Shown here: positions 1 to 6,120 of the stretch, piece after piece
Numbering within the stretch: position 1 is the stretch's first letter
Layout: every line of letters begins with the position of its first letter
NCBI GenBank assembly: GCA_026706425.1
Contig: JAPOYW010000098.1
Location: 1 to 13,089 of the forward strand
Source of the DNA: Gammaproteobacteria bacterium
GTDB lineage: Bacteria; Pseudomonadota; Gammaproteobacteria; Pseudomonadales; Azotimanducaceae
Reading direction: 5' to 3'
DNA length: 13,089 nucleotides
Notes under the pieces: model-generated
Told to the model about the DNA's origin: nothing
The model's input: only the letters and a program-made list of their open reading frames with translations
The model's database searches: none
Translations under genes and position numbers: made by a program

Positions 1-54
1 GACAAGTGCCTGAATCTGCTCCTTGACGGCTCGCGTACCCGCGAGACGCGCTAG
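1..54 (+). CDS. Possible 3' end of a gene cut by the window edge
   Basis: From base 1 the first frame is open for 17 codons (ending ...NLLLDGSRTRETR) and stops at TAG 52-54. Most third codon positions are G or C, as in the real genes nearby. It would converge on the leftward lipoprotein gene and overlap its stop by a few bases. A 6-bp inverted repeat lies inside it (30-35 with 40-45). No domain can be recognised in so short a piece, and an open frame this short may be chance. Confidence 0.3.
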   Translation, partial: DKCLNLLLDGSRTRETR

Positions 55-542
55 TCTTCGACCATTCGTACCACGATGAGTAGGGTTGCCTCCTCGTTGT
101 GCGGCGCGGAACCAAGCACCAACGTCTGACCGGGCTTGATGCCCACCGTTGTCTCCAATACGGGTTCGACGCCCCTCTCCACACGCAAACGTAGCGTTTC
201 GTCTTCGTCTCCGGCTTCAATGTCGATGCTGGTTTGGACACCGCCTTCGAACGTATAGACGATACGGGGACCACCATCGGTACCGGTGCCGATCGATCGG
301 CTGAACTCGGCATCCGGCTTCACGGCAACGCTGAACTCGCTCTCAAGGGAGTACCCCTCGAACTGAAGCGTATTGCGCAGCTCTTCGACCACATCGGCGA
401 TCCCGGAATCCGCCTGTCCCGGTCCGTTGGCTGCGATCAACTGGAATACCAGGCGGTACGACTTCGGTCCGACAAGGTCACAGGCCGTTAGCAGGGTCAA
501 CAGCAATGGGACCGTCGCGAGTCGCGTCCACGACATCCTCAT
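51..542 (-). CDS. Small predicted lipoprotein of unknown function
   Basis: Encodes 163 residues from an ATG at 542-540. That start is chosen because AAGGAG lies 7 bases upstream (555-550) and because it opens directly into a lipoprotein signal: a short basic N-terminus, a hydrophobic stretch rich in Leu at residues 8-18, and a lipobox LTAC with Cys21 as the predicted lipidated residue. The mature part is acidic and likely beta-rich, with no family I recognise. An open frame extends further upstream but lacks this signal logic. It is the last gene of the sigma/anti-sigma cluster and its start lies inside the anti-sigma coding region (65-base overlap), so the two are probably translated from one message. 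By family logic it may be an envelope protein controlled by the sigma factor, but that is inference. Confidence 0.75.
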   Translation of the reverse strand: MRMSWTRLATVPLLLTLLTACDLVGPKSYRLVFQLIAANGPGQADSGIADVVEELRNTLQFEGYSLESEFSVAVKPDAEFSRSIGTGTDGGPRIVYTFEGGVQTSIDIEAGDEDETLRLRVERGVEPVLETTVGIKPGQTLVLGSAPHNEEATLLIVVRMVED

Positions 543-1047
543 CGTCTCTCTCCTTAGCAAACCAGATGATTGTGACATCGGGATTCTCCGTGGGAATAAC
601 GGCGACGTCATAGCCGGGTGCATCCACCATGAGTGGTTGGGAGGCTCGTCCGGCCGCCGTCTGTTCGGCGGCCAGCTCGGGACTTGGCAGCGGCTCTCGC
701 GGGAGCGTGAGAACTAGCAGCACGGTCGCTACCGCCACGAGTCCGATGCCTGCCCCCACCCAACCGAGGGGTCCGTAGGCCAGCCATCTTGCGCGCCACC
801 GTGGACGACTTGCACGCGGGGCGTGCTCCCTCGAACGCGCCCGGGCGAGCAACGAGGCGCTGTGTAGCACCCGCCTTTGGGACAACGACGCGTTGAGCGC
901 TTCGTTCGCCGCCAGGATCTTCCGCGCCGCCGCCGAGCAATGCGGGCAGTCGCGAACGTGTCGACCCAGTTCCGTGTCGGCTTCCCCGGCCAGTTCGTCC
1001 AACTCCGCCGTCAGCAACGCCTCCACGGGACGGTGGCAGGCGCTCAC
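478..1047 (-). CDS. Zinc-finger anti-sigma factor (ZAS type), single membrane segment
   Basis: Encodes 189 residues. The start is GTG 1047-1045, overlapping the sigma stop codon as GTGA, with AGGAGG at 1060-1055 seven bases upstream. The N-terminal part carries Cys4/His5 and the H-x3-C-x2-C motif (His30, Cys34, Cys37) typical of zinc-binding anti-sigma domains that hold an ECF sigma factor inactive. An Arg-rich stretch at about residues 69-90 precedes one membrane segment at about 93-115, so the zinc finger faces the cytoplasm and the C-terminal part (ending near DVTIIWF plus an acidic tail) faces the periplasm. Coupling to the sigma gene by a 4-base overlap is the usual arrangement. Release of the sigma factor by an envelope signal is inferred from the family. 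The frame stays open further upstream only because it overlaps the sigma gene. Confidence 0.85.
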   Translation of the reverse strand: MSACHRPVEALLTAELDELAGEADTELGRHVRDCPHCSAAARKILAANEALNASLSQRRVLHSASLLARARSREHAPRASRPRWRARWLAYGPLGWVGAGIGLVAVATVLLVLTLPREPLPSPELAAEQTAAGRASQPLMVDAPGYDVAVIPTENPDVTIIWFAKERDDEDVVDATRDGPIAVDPANGL

Positions 1048-1625
1048 TGCCAGTCCTCCTCGACGTCGGGCCACACCGTCAGAATCCGTCGGCGAAGGTT
1101 GCGTCGCGCCTTGAAGAGATTGCCGCGGACGCTGGTTGCCCGGATGCCGAGGATTTCGGCGGCCTCGGTGGCCGGGATCCCCTGCAACTCGACGAGATCG
1201 AACACCTCCCGCTGGCGACTGGGCAGTTCGTCGAACGCCGACCGCAACACGTTGCCGAGTTCGACTCGCTCGGCATCCCTCGCCGGGTTCGAGATGTCGG
1301 AGACCGCCCCTTCGAGGATGTCCTCGGAGTCGGCCGCGGTGCGCTGCCGCGAACGTGACCGAAAGCGGTCGGTGGCGGCGTTCCGGGTCACGGAATACAG
1401 CCACCCGGCAAGGCGGGGCGGTTCCGGCAGGGCGTCGAGGTTGCGAATCATGCGTATCAGCACCTCTTGTGTCACGTCGTCCGCGTCGGCCGCGTTGCCG
1501 GTTTGCACCAATGCCCACCGGTTGACGACCGGGGCGGCCGCGTCGATGAGGTCGGAAAGCGCGTTGTCGTCGTCTCTCGCCCGGACCAACAACTGCCCGG
1601 GTATGTCGAGTGCGCGGTCGCTCAA
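1044..1625 (-). CDS. ECF-family RNA polymerase sigma factor
   Basis: Encodes 193 residues, a normal ECF length. Sigma region 2 spans about residues 22-92, including DADDVTQEVLIRM (47-59), the core-binding helix, and LAGWLYSVTRNAATDRFR (72-89), which contacts the -10 element. Region 4 spans about 127-181 with LPSRQREVFDLVELQG and a helix-turn-helix (ATEAAEILGIRATSVRGNLFKARRNL) that would read the -35 element. A linker with several Asp and Glu joins them. The start is TTG 1625-1623. No ATG or GTG in this frame lies upstream close enough to be better, and the ribosome site is weak, so the start is less certain than the identity. It is the first gene of a leftward operon with the anti-sigma factor and lipoprotein. 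The exact ECF group cannot be assigned by eye. Confidence 0.9.
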   Translation of the reverse strand: MSDRALDIPGQLLVRARDDDNALSDLIDAAAPVVNRWALVQTGNAADADDVTQEVLIRMIRNLDALPEPPRLAGWLYSVTRNAATDRFRSRSRQRTAADSEDILEGAVSDISNPARDAERVELGNVLRSAFDELPSRQREVFDLVELQGIPATEAAEILGIRATSVRGNLFKARRNLRRRILTVWPDVEEDWQ

Positions 1626-1714
1626 TCGGTGCCCCGGTGTGTCGGCTTGGGTACCTCGACACTATAGACGGGGAATCGGCGTTTGGCGTTTACTGCAAGC
1701 CCCACGACCGGCTT

Positions 1715-1742
1715 CGGGACGGGACGAGCCCGTCCCCGACGG
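1715..1742 (-). repeat. REP-like palindrome between the sigma gene and ccmA
   Basis: An 8-bp perfect stem (GGGACGGG at 1716-1723 with CCCGTCCC at 1729-1736) encloses the 5-base loop ACGAG. Read on the - strand it has foot CCGTCG, stem GGGACGGG, loop CTCGT, then the closing arm. This matches the element at 5999-6026 in the opposite orientation with only a few changes. It sits in the 142-base divergent gap, the only notable structure there. It could act on either flanking message as a hairpin but has no T-run. Confidence 0.7.
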
Positions 1743-1767
1743 TCCCGTTGTCCATTGAAGAGCGAAC

Positions 1768-2364
1768 TTGGTGGAAGACGACCTTCTCGTTGCCGAGAAC
1801 ATCCGCTGCGCCGTCGGCGACCGGGTGTTGTTCGACGAGTTGTCGCTTTCCCTGCAACCGGGAGAACTCGTCGAGATCCGAGGGCCCAACGGCAGCGGCA
1901 AGAGCACGCTGCTGCGTTGCCTAGTCGGTCTGCACGAACCGGATGCGGGCGAAATCCATCGAACGGTCGACAGTCTCTACGTCGGCCACCGGTCCGGCAT
2001 CTGCGGGCGGTTGACGCCGATCGAGAATCTGCGCTGGCTCGCCGGCATCGCGGGCTCGAACGCGGACGACGTATCCATCCGGGCGGCGCTCGGCCACGTG
2101 GGGCTTGGCGATGCCCGCCACGATGTCTGCGACTCGCTGTCGGCGGGACAGCAGCGGCGCTTGACACTGGCCCGGTTGCTGGTCTCGCCTGCGCCGCTAT
2201 GGATTCTGGACGAGCCGCTCACTGCACTGGACGACGACGGTCGCGACTTGGTGGGCGACCTGCTGACCCGGCATCGCACGACCGGCGGTGCGGCGGTCTG
2301 CGCTACCCACCAGGCGTTGCCGACCGTGCCGGCAGGGACGCACGCGCTGACGCTCGGTTCATGA
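1768..2364 (+). CDS. ccmA: Haem exporter ATP-binding protein CcmA
   Basis: Encodes 198 residues, close to the usual CcmA length. It is the ATPase of the CcmAB transporter. With CcmC and CcmD it drives release of haem-loaded CcmE during cytochrome c maturation. Walker A is GPNGSGKST (residues 39-47), the ABC signature is LSAGQQRR (about 123-130), Walker B is LWILDEP (about 143-149), followed by a D-loop (ALDD) and the switch His in CATHQ. The start is TTG 1768, or GTG 1771 directly after it. A weak GAAGAG lies at 1757-1762, which fits the GTG slightly better. The stop overlaps the ccmB start as ATGA. It is first in the ccm run and transcribed divergently from the sigma gene. Confidence 0.93.
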   Translation: MVEDDLLVAENIRCAVGDRVLFDELSLSLQPGELVEIRGPNGSGKSTLLRCLVGLHEPDAGEIHRTVDSLYVGHRSGICGRLTPIENLRWLAGIAGSNADDVSIRAALGHVGLGDARHDVCDSLSAGQQRRLTLARLLVSPAPLWILDEPLTALDDDGRDLVGDLLTRHRTTGGAAVCATHQALPTVPAGTHALTLGS

Positions 2365-3011
2365 GGCTCTTCTTCACGCAGTTCCGGCGCGATCTCCTGG
2401 TCGCAGTCCGCAGCCGTTCCGACGCCGCGAACCCGCTCGCCTTCTTCGTGCTCGCAACGGTTCTCCTAGGCTTGGGCGCCGGTGCGGAACTCGCCCCGGG
2501 TGTCATCTGGGTGCTGGCGTTGTTCGCCAACGTGCTGGCCGTGGAAGGGGTATTCCGGCGCGACGATGACGACGGGACGCTGGAGCAATTGCTGATCCAC
2601 GCCCAACCGCTGTTCCCCGCCGTCATGGGCAAACTCGCCGCCCATTGGGCGCTGTCCGGTTTGCCGGTTGCGGTGTTGAGCCCGGTGGCCGCAATCATGC
2701 TCACCGGATCGACCACGGGGGTCGGGGTGCTGGTGTTGACCCTGTGCATCGGCACTCCGGCGCTGACCCTCCTGGGAGCCATTGGCTCGGCGCTGACGGT
2801 CGCCACCGGTCGCGGCGGTCTGCTGGTCGCCGTCCTGGTCCTGCCGTTCTACGTTCCGGTTCTGATCTTCGGCGCCAGCGCGAGCACGGCGGCCATGCTT
2901 GGCGATCCGGTCGCCTTCCAACTCCTGGCGCTCGCCGCACTCCTGGCCGCGAGCCTCACCGCGGCGCCGTTCGCGGTGGGCAAGGCGCTGGCGATCAGCC
3001 AGGAATACTGA
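2361..3011 (+). CDS. ccmB: Haem exporter membrane protein CcmB
   Basis: Encodes 216 residues, normal for CcmB, the permease partner of CcmA in the inner membrane. The N-terminus (FFTQFRRDL) is followed by a cytoplasmic stretch with the family-typical run FRRDDDDGTLEQLL (about residues 65-78) and about six hydrophobic segments, including those around 29-61, 94-113, 119-147, 153-175 and 184-206. It starts at ATG 2361, inside the ccmA stop. The next gene, ccmC, lies 106 bases downstream, an unusually loose gap in an otherwise tightly overlapping operon. A TACAAT hexamer at 3056-3061 in that gap resembles a -10 box, but no -35 match accompanies it. Confidence 0.92.
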   Translation: MRLFFTQFRRDLLVAVRSRSDAANPLAFFVLATVLLGLGAGAELAPGVIWVLALFANVLAVEGVFRRDDDDGTLEQLLIHAQPLFPAVMGKLAAHWALSGLPVAVLSPVAAIMLTGSTTGVGVLVLTLCIGTPALTLLGAIGSALTVATGRGGLLVAVLVLPFYVPVLIFGASASTAAMLGDPVAFQLLALAALLAASLTAAPFAVGKALAISQEY

Positions 3012-3117
3012 ACCCTCGACGTGCTGGAGTCCCGAAAGGAACTCGCCACGCGGTTTACAATCCGCGCCTACCGCCTGGGCGCGACTCGTCGCGTTGGCGA
3101 TAGACTCGGCTCGACCC

Positions 3118-3864
3118 ATGGGATGGATCAAGACCACCTTCCATAAGACCGGCTCGCCGCGTTGGTTCTTCACCGGCGCCCGGCCGTGGGTGGTCGGCCT
3201 GTATGTCTTCGGGGCATTGCTCATCGTGGTGGGATCGACCTGGGGATTGGGGTTCGTGCCGCCGGAGCGCCTGCAGGGCAATAGCGTTCGCATTCTGTTC
3301 ATTCACGCGCCGGCGGCCCACTTGGCTGAAGCCATCTACGTGTCGATCGCGATCGCCGGGTTCGTGTTCCTGGTTTGGCGGATGAAGATGGCCGACATGC
3401 TGATCCAGGCGGCGGCGCCGATCGGATTCGTGGTCACCGTCCTGGCCTTGGCGACCGGCATCATCTGGGGCATTCCGACATGGGGTACCGGATGGGTCTG
3501 GGATGCTCGCACGGTGTCGACGTTGTTGCTGGCATTCCTGTTCTTTGGCCTGGTCGCGTTGCGCCAGGCGATCGGCCGAGAAGACCGGGCATCCCGGGCG
3601 GTGGCGCTGTTGGCGCTGGTCGGCGTCATCAACATCCCCATCATCAAGTACTCCGTGGAGTGGTTCACGACGCTCCATCAGCCGCCGAGCATCGTGATCG
3701 GCGAGAAGCCGGCGATTGCGCCGGTCTTCCTTATCCCCCTGGCGGTCAATGTCGTGGGCTTCTACTGCTTCGTCGCCGGCGTGGTGATTGCCGCGTTGCG
3801 TGCGCGCATCGCCGAACGGGAAGCCGGCACCCAGTGGTTGCGCGATTGGATGTCGAAATCGTGA
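3118..3864 (+). CDS. ccmC: Haem transfer protein CcmC (copy 1)
   Basis: Encodes 248 residues, the usual length. CcmC is the inner-membrane haem-handling protein that presents haem to CcmE. The tryptophan-rich WWD motif reads WGTGWVWD (residues 122-129). The two conserved periplasmic His ligands are His63 (in FIHAPAAH) and His187 (in TLHQPPS). Six hydrophobic segments fit the family topology. ATG 3118 is chosen for family length. No clear ribosome site precedes it, and the frame is open further upstream into the ccmB gap. The stop overlaps the ccmD start as GTGA. The first 320 coding bases are identical to the second copy at 7517, and the rest differs by about nine residues. Confidence 0.94.
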   Translation: MGWIKTTFHKTGSPRWFFTGARPWVVGLYVFGALLIVVGSTWGLGFVPPERLQGNSVRILFIHAPAAHLAEAIYVSIAIAGFVFLVWRMKMADMLIQAAAPIGFVVTVLALATGIIWGIPTWGTGWVWDARTVSTLLLAFLFFGLVALRQAIGREDRASRAVALLALVGVINIPIIKYSVEWFTTLHQPPSIVIGEKPAIAPVFLIPLAVNVVGFYCFVAGVVIAALRARIAEREAGTQWLRDWMSKS

Positions 3865-4013
3865 CGGAATTGCTCGAAATGGGTGGTCACGGCGTCTATG
3901 TCTGGAGCGCCTACGCCTTGAGTTTCGCCGCCCTCATCGGGCTCGGCGTCTGGCCGCTGGCATCGCTACGCGCTACGATACGGCGCCTCAAGAGGCGCGG
4001 AGAACGACAGTGA
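3861..4013 (+). CDS. ccmD: Haem exporter small membrane subunit CcmD (copy 1)
   Basis: Encodes 50 residues. CcmD is a small single-span protein that stabilises the CcmABCD-CcmE complex. The N-terminus contains the typical GGHGVYVWSAYALSF (about residues 8-22), one membrane segment at about 13-33, and a basic C-terminal tail (RRLKRRGER). It starts at GTG 3861 inside the ccmC stop and its own stop overlaps the ccmE start as GTGA. Such length, motif and spacing are characteristic despite the short size. Confidence 0.9.
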   Translation: MTELLEMGGHGVYVWSAYALSFAALIGLGVWPLASLRATIRRLKRRGERQ

Positions 4014-4477
4014 GAAAGCTCCGCCAACGGCGGCTCGCCGTGGTGTTGTTCGTCGTCGTCGGCGCGACGGCCACGCTCTCCCTCGCCCTGCTCGCGTTGC
4101 AGGAGAACGTCGACCTGTTCTACGAACCGGCCCGTGTGACGAACGGCGAAGCGCCGCTGGGCGTTCCCATCCGCGCCGGCGGCATGGTGGTCGAGGGTAG
4201 CGTCGCCCACGACCGGGAAGGTCTCGGCGTGAGGTTTTCGATCACCGACCACGCCGGCCACGAGTTCGATGTCTTCTACGTCGGGTTGCTGCCCGACCTG
4301 TTCAAGGAAGGCAAGGGCATCATGGTGCGGGGTCAGCTCACCGACGACGGGCTCTTCAATGCCCACGAAGTGCTTGCCAAGCACGACGAGAACTACGTGC
4401 CACACGAACTTCACGACGTGGTCGAAGCCGCCGACCTTGCCGGTGGTGGGCAGGTCGAGGGCACCGAACCGAGCTAA
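4010..4477 (+). CDS. ccmE: Periplasmic haem chaperone CcmE (copy 1)
   Basis: Encodes 155 residues. CcmE carries haem from CcmC to the ligase CcmF. The N-terminus is basic with a membrane anchor at about residues 9-30, followed by a periplasmic OB-fold domain. The haem-binding motif HDENYVP has His125, which attaches haem covalently, and Tyr129, the axial ligand, corresponding to His130 and Tyr134 of the E. coli protein. It starts at GTG 4010 overlapping ccmD. No ccmF follows. Six bases beyond the stop the reading frame of a truncated, unrelated hydrolase begins. Confidence 0.94.
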   Translation: MRKLRQRRLAVVLFVVVGATATLSLALLALQENVDLFYEPARVTNGEAPLGVPIRAGGMVVEGSVAHDREGLGVRFSITDHAGHEFDVFYVGLLPDLFKEGKGIMVRGQLTDDGLFNAHEVLAKHDENYVPHELHDVVEAADLAGGGQVEGTEPS

Positions 4478-4482
4478 TCTAG

Positions 4483-5121
4483 CGCCCTAACCCGCCCTGC
4501 TGCGGGGCACGGTTCGCGGCTGGTGAGAAATGCGGGCTAGAGACGTTACAGAATGTCGATGCTTTGTTGCTGTCGGGTGGTGGGAACGACCTCGTGGCAC
4601 ACGCCTGCTCATACATCCAACCACACAACATCGGCGACCCCATAGCGAAGGCCGTGGATGAGGTTAGGCTCGACACCGTCCTCGAATCGATTCACGACGG
4701 ATACATTACGTTCGCAAGGGATGTGTCGGCGGCGAGTCCGAACACGAAATTGATGGTGCATCAGTACGACTATCCACCTCTAATGGGTGTTGACGGCAGT
4801 TTTTTGGCTTGCGCTACGGGCCGTGGTTGCGCCCGCCGATATGCGACAAGAGCGGCCAAGCAGGGACCGAAAGAACACGCGTTCAACATAGTGAAGTACG
4901 TCGTTGGACGACTCGCCGCTCAACTTGAGGAGTTGCCTAACGATCTTTTTGTCGTAGTGCCGACTTTGGGGACGTTGACGTCAGAGGACCAATGGGATGA
5001 TGAGCTGCACCCGAGCGATGAGGGTTTCCGAATGATTGGTGGCGTGATTGGGGAGTCCGTAATGAACGAGTTCTCGATGTGCAACACTCCGAACGGGCGT
5101 GTGGTGTGTCCAGACTCGTAG
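4483..5121 (+). pseudogene. 5'-truncated SGNH-type hydrolase remnant
   Basis: The frame is open from just after a TAG at 4480-4482 to the stop at 5119-5121. The recognisable part begins at about 4513 (RFAAGEKCGLETLQNVDALLLSGGGND...). GGGND matches the block III Gly-x-Asn-Asp oxyanion motif of SGNH/GDSL hydrolases, and DELHPSDEGF near the C-terminus matches the block V Asp-x-x-His catalytic pair. The block I GDS serine region is missing, and the only starts (such as TTG 4564) fall just before block III, so the 5' half has been lost. GC and codon bias are lower than in the ccm and smc genes (about 47-60% by hand count in parts), suggesting transfer. The break lies at the end of the ccmE duplication. 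The substrate is unknown. Confidence 0.65.
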
Positions 5122-5378
5122 AACAAGGTAATGGGGGTATGGTCTCAGGGAGAGGCTTGGCCGACGGGACGGTGTGACAGTGTGTGACAGCGCCAACGCA
5201 CACACGTTGCTGGCGCACCGTGATCCTGAGCTCATTCAACGCACTGCAGGGCAACGCAGACGGAGCCGCGCACGGCCCAGTACACCATGCGGGACCAAAT
5301 GCGGCAGGGTCGTTGACAGAGCTGGCCCGCGAAACTAGTGTGAACACATCGTGTAGATCGATCCCCAAGGAGACCGGA
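5122..5378. other. Non-coding gap between two gene remnants
   Basis: I see no supported gene here. Open frames cross it but show no domain, no ribosome site and no signal sequence. A short tandem GTGTGACAGT-like duplication lies at about 5173-5190. GC is mixed. It may be decayed coding sequence. Confidence 0.4.
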
Positions 5379-5628
5379 GTGAAAAAGCTAGTTCGCAACA
5401 TGATCGTCATTGGCCTTGTCGCCTTTATTTCGTCCGCGACGGGCGTACGATGGAGGGCCGCCTGACACGGATTTCGACGGTTACCCTGATATTATTGACC
5501 GATGCATCCACCAGCCTGCCCCCGACCACCAGGGCTGTCCCGACACGGATGGGGACGACTACCCAGATATCGACGACGACTGCCCAGATGTGCCGGATCC
5601 CGTGCAGGGTTGCCCGATTGACCAATGA
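5379..5628 (+). pseudogene. Frameshifted secreted protein with thrombospondin type 3-like repeats
   Basis: GTG 5379 has a good ribosome site (AAGGAG 5367-5372, 6-base spacer) and opens into a signal peptide: MKKLVRNMIVIGLVAFISSA. That frame stops at 5463-5465. In the next frame, from about 5440 to the stop at 5626-5628, the sequence continues as calcium-binding type 3 repeats: DTDFDGYPDIIDRC, then DTDGDDYPDIDDDCPDVPD, each ending in a Cys. Export signal and repeats fit one original gene, so a single-base shift between about 5425 and 5455 has split it. It is also short compared with proteins of this class, which usually carry further repeats and an OmpA-like or other domain. A sequencing error is an alternative to a true lesion. 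Confidence 0.6.
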
Positions 5629-5721
5629 TTGGATTGCACCGTTACGGGAATGTGATCAGCCAGAGTCCTCGAGAAGGCTCTGATGTTGATACGCGGATTG
5701 CATTGGCGAGGACATTGCAGT

Positions 5722-5742
5722 GTGCGAGGCTTGTTCTCGCAC
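5722..5742. repeat. Hairpin with CTTGT in its loop
   Basis: GTGCGAG (5722-5728) pairs perfectly with CTCGCAC (5736-5742). The 7-base loop GCTTGTT would close by one G-T wobble to leave CTTGT, the loop seen in the REP-like elements nearby. It lacks the GTAG foot, so membership in that family is uncertain. It has no T-run for a classical terminator. Confidence 0.45.
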
Positions 5743-5777
5743 GTACTGGTTTACCGATCAGCTTCAGCACGACGGGC

Positions 5778-5804
5778 GGGCGATCAAGAGCGTCGCCCCT
5801 ACGG
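5778..5804 (-). repeat. REP-like element, degenerate stem
   Basis: On the - strand it reads foot CCGTAG, arm GGGCGACG, a 5-base loop, and arm GATCGCCC. It has the same 27-base length and foot as the element at 6055-6081, differing at a few inner stem and loop positions so that the two innermost base pairs are lost. Confidence 0.65.
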
Positions 5805-5998
5805 CACGATTCGTCGGTCTGAGCTTTCCATAGTGGCTTCCACCACGCTGTCTTGCAAGGAACATCAGGCACGCGAAAACGCATGTAGGCAGGTCGAGGG
5901 TTTGTTTTTCGACCATCCGTTTAATCAATGGGTTGCGTCATGCTCCATGCGAGTTTCCACCCCGGATGCCGGGTCGCGGACACGCAAGGAACAACGGG

Positions 5999-6081
5999 CC
6001 GTAGGGGACGGGCTTGTCCCGTCCCGTTGCCAGGGGAGACGGTACATCCGGCGCGGGCGACCACAAGGGTCGCCCCTACGG
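5999..6081. repeat. Inverted pair of REP-like elements (BIME-like)
   Basis: Two elements face each other. The left one (5999-6026, + strand) has foot CCGTAG, arm GGGACGGG (6005-6012), loop CTTGT (6013-6017) and arm CCCGTCCC (6018-6025). The right one (6055-6081) reads on the - strand as foot CCGTAG, arm GGGCGACC, loop CTTGT and arm GGTCGCCC. Foot and loop are the same while the five inner stem bases differ on both arms, so pairing is preserved. The pair as a whole is bounded by CCGTAGGGG and its reverse complement. This is the layout of bacterial interspersed mosaic elements mobilised by RAYT transposases. No RAYT gene lies in the window. Confidence 0.75.
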
Positions 6082-6120
6082 ATCTTTGTCAAGCGATTCA
6101 ATGGGTTGCGGATTTGTTCC

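Larger units (their letters stand above)
3103..4477 (+). repeat. Direct duplication, copy 1 (ccmC-ccmD-ccmE)
   Basis: This segment is homologous, without visible indels in ccmC, to 7502-8876 (constant offset 4399). Bases 3103-3437 are identical to 7502-7836. From 3438 to the end of ccmC about 40 of 427 bases differ, mostly at third codon positions, and divergence continues through ccmD and ccmE. Homology starts 15 bases before the ccmC ATG and fades at the ccmE stop codon. It covers exactly the three genes. Confidence 0.95.
5629..6120. other. Gene-poor stretch holding palindromic repeats
   Basis: This 492-base stretch contains no supported gene. It holds a 7-bp hairpin at 5722-5742 with loop GCTTGTT, REP-like elements at 5778-5804, 5999-6026 and 6055-6081, and a pair of imperfect direct repeats (5925-5951 and 6098-6125). 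A weaker hairpin (CAGAG with CTCTG) lies at 5661-5682, shortly after the preceding pseudogene. One frame is open across all of it into the Sel1 gene, but it reads through the repeats and has no protein character. Confidence 0.6.

Noticed and set aside
30..45. Terminator for the leftward lipoprotein gene
   Set aside because: A 6-bp inverted repeat is present, but no T-run follows on the - strand.
1048..1662. Extension of the anti-sigma frame upstream to 1662
   Set aside because: This is the shadow of the sigma gene. The GTG at 1047 with AGGAGG and the GTGA overlap is a far better start.
1683..2360. Extension of the ccmB frame upstream to 1683
   Set aside because: It overlaps ccmA in another frame and reads as Arg-rich shadow sequence. 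CcmB starts at ATG 2361 by family length and the ATGA overlap.
3056..3061. Internal promoter between ccmB and ccmC (TACAAT)
   Set aside because: The -10-like hexamer has no recognisable -35 element at 16-18 bases upstream.
5184..5465. Coding region starting at 5184 and including the signal peptide
   Set aside because: The part before 5379 has no protein features, whereas GTG 5379 has a clear ribosome site and starts the signal peptide directly.
5683..6120. N-terminal extension of the Sel1 protein
   Set aside because: The frame is open but runs through REP-like hairpins with no protein character, and it would bury the signal peptide.
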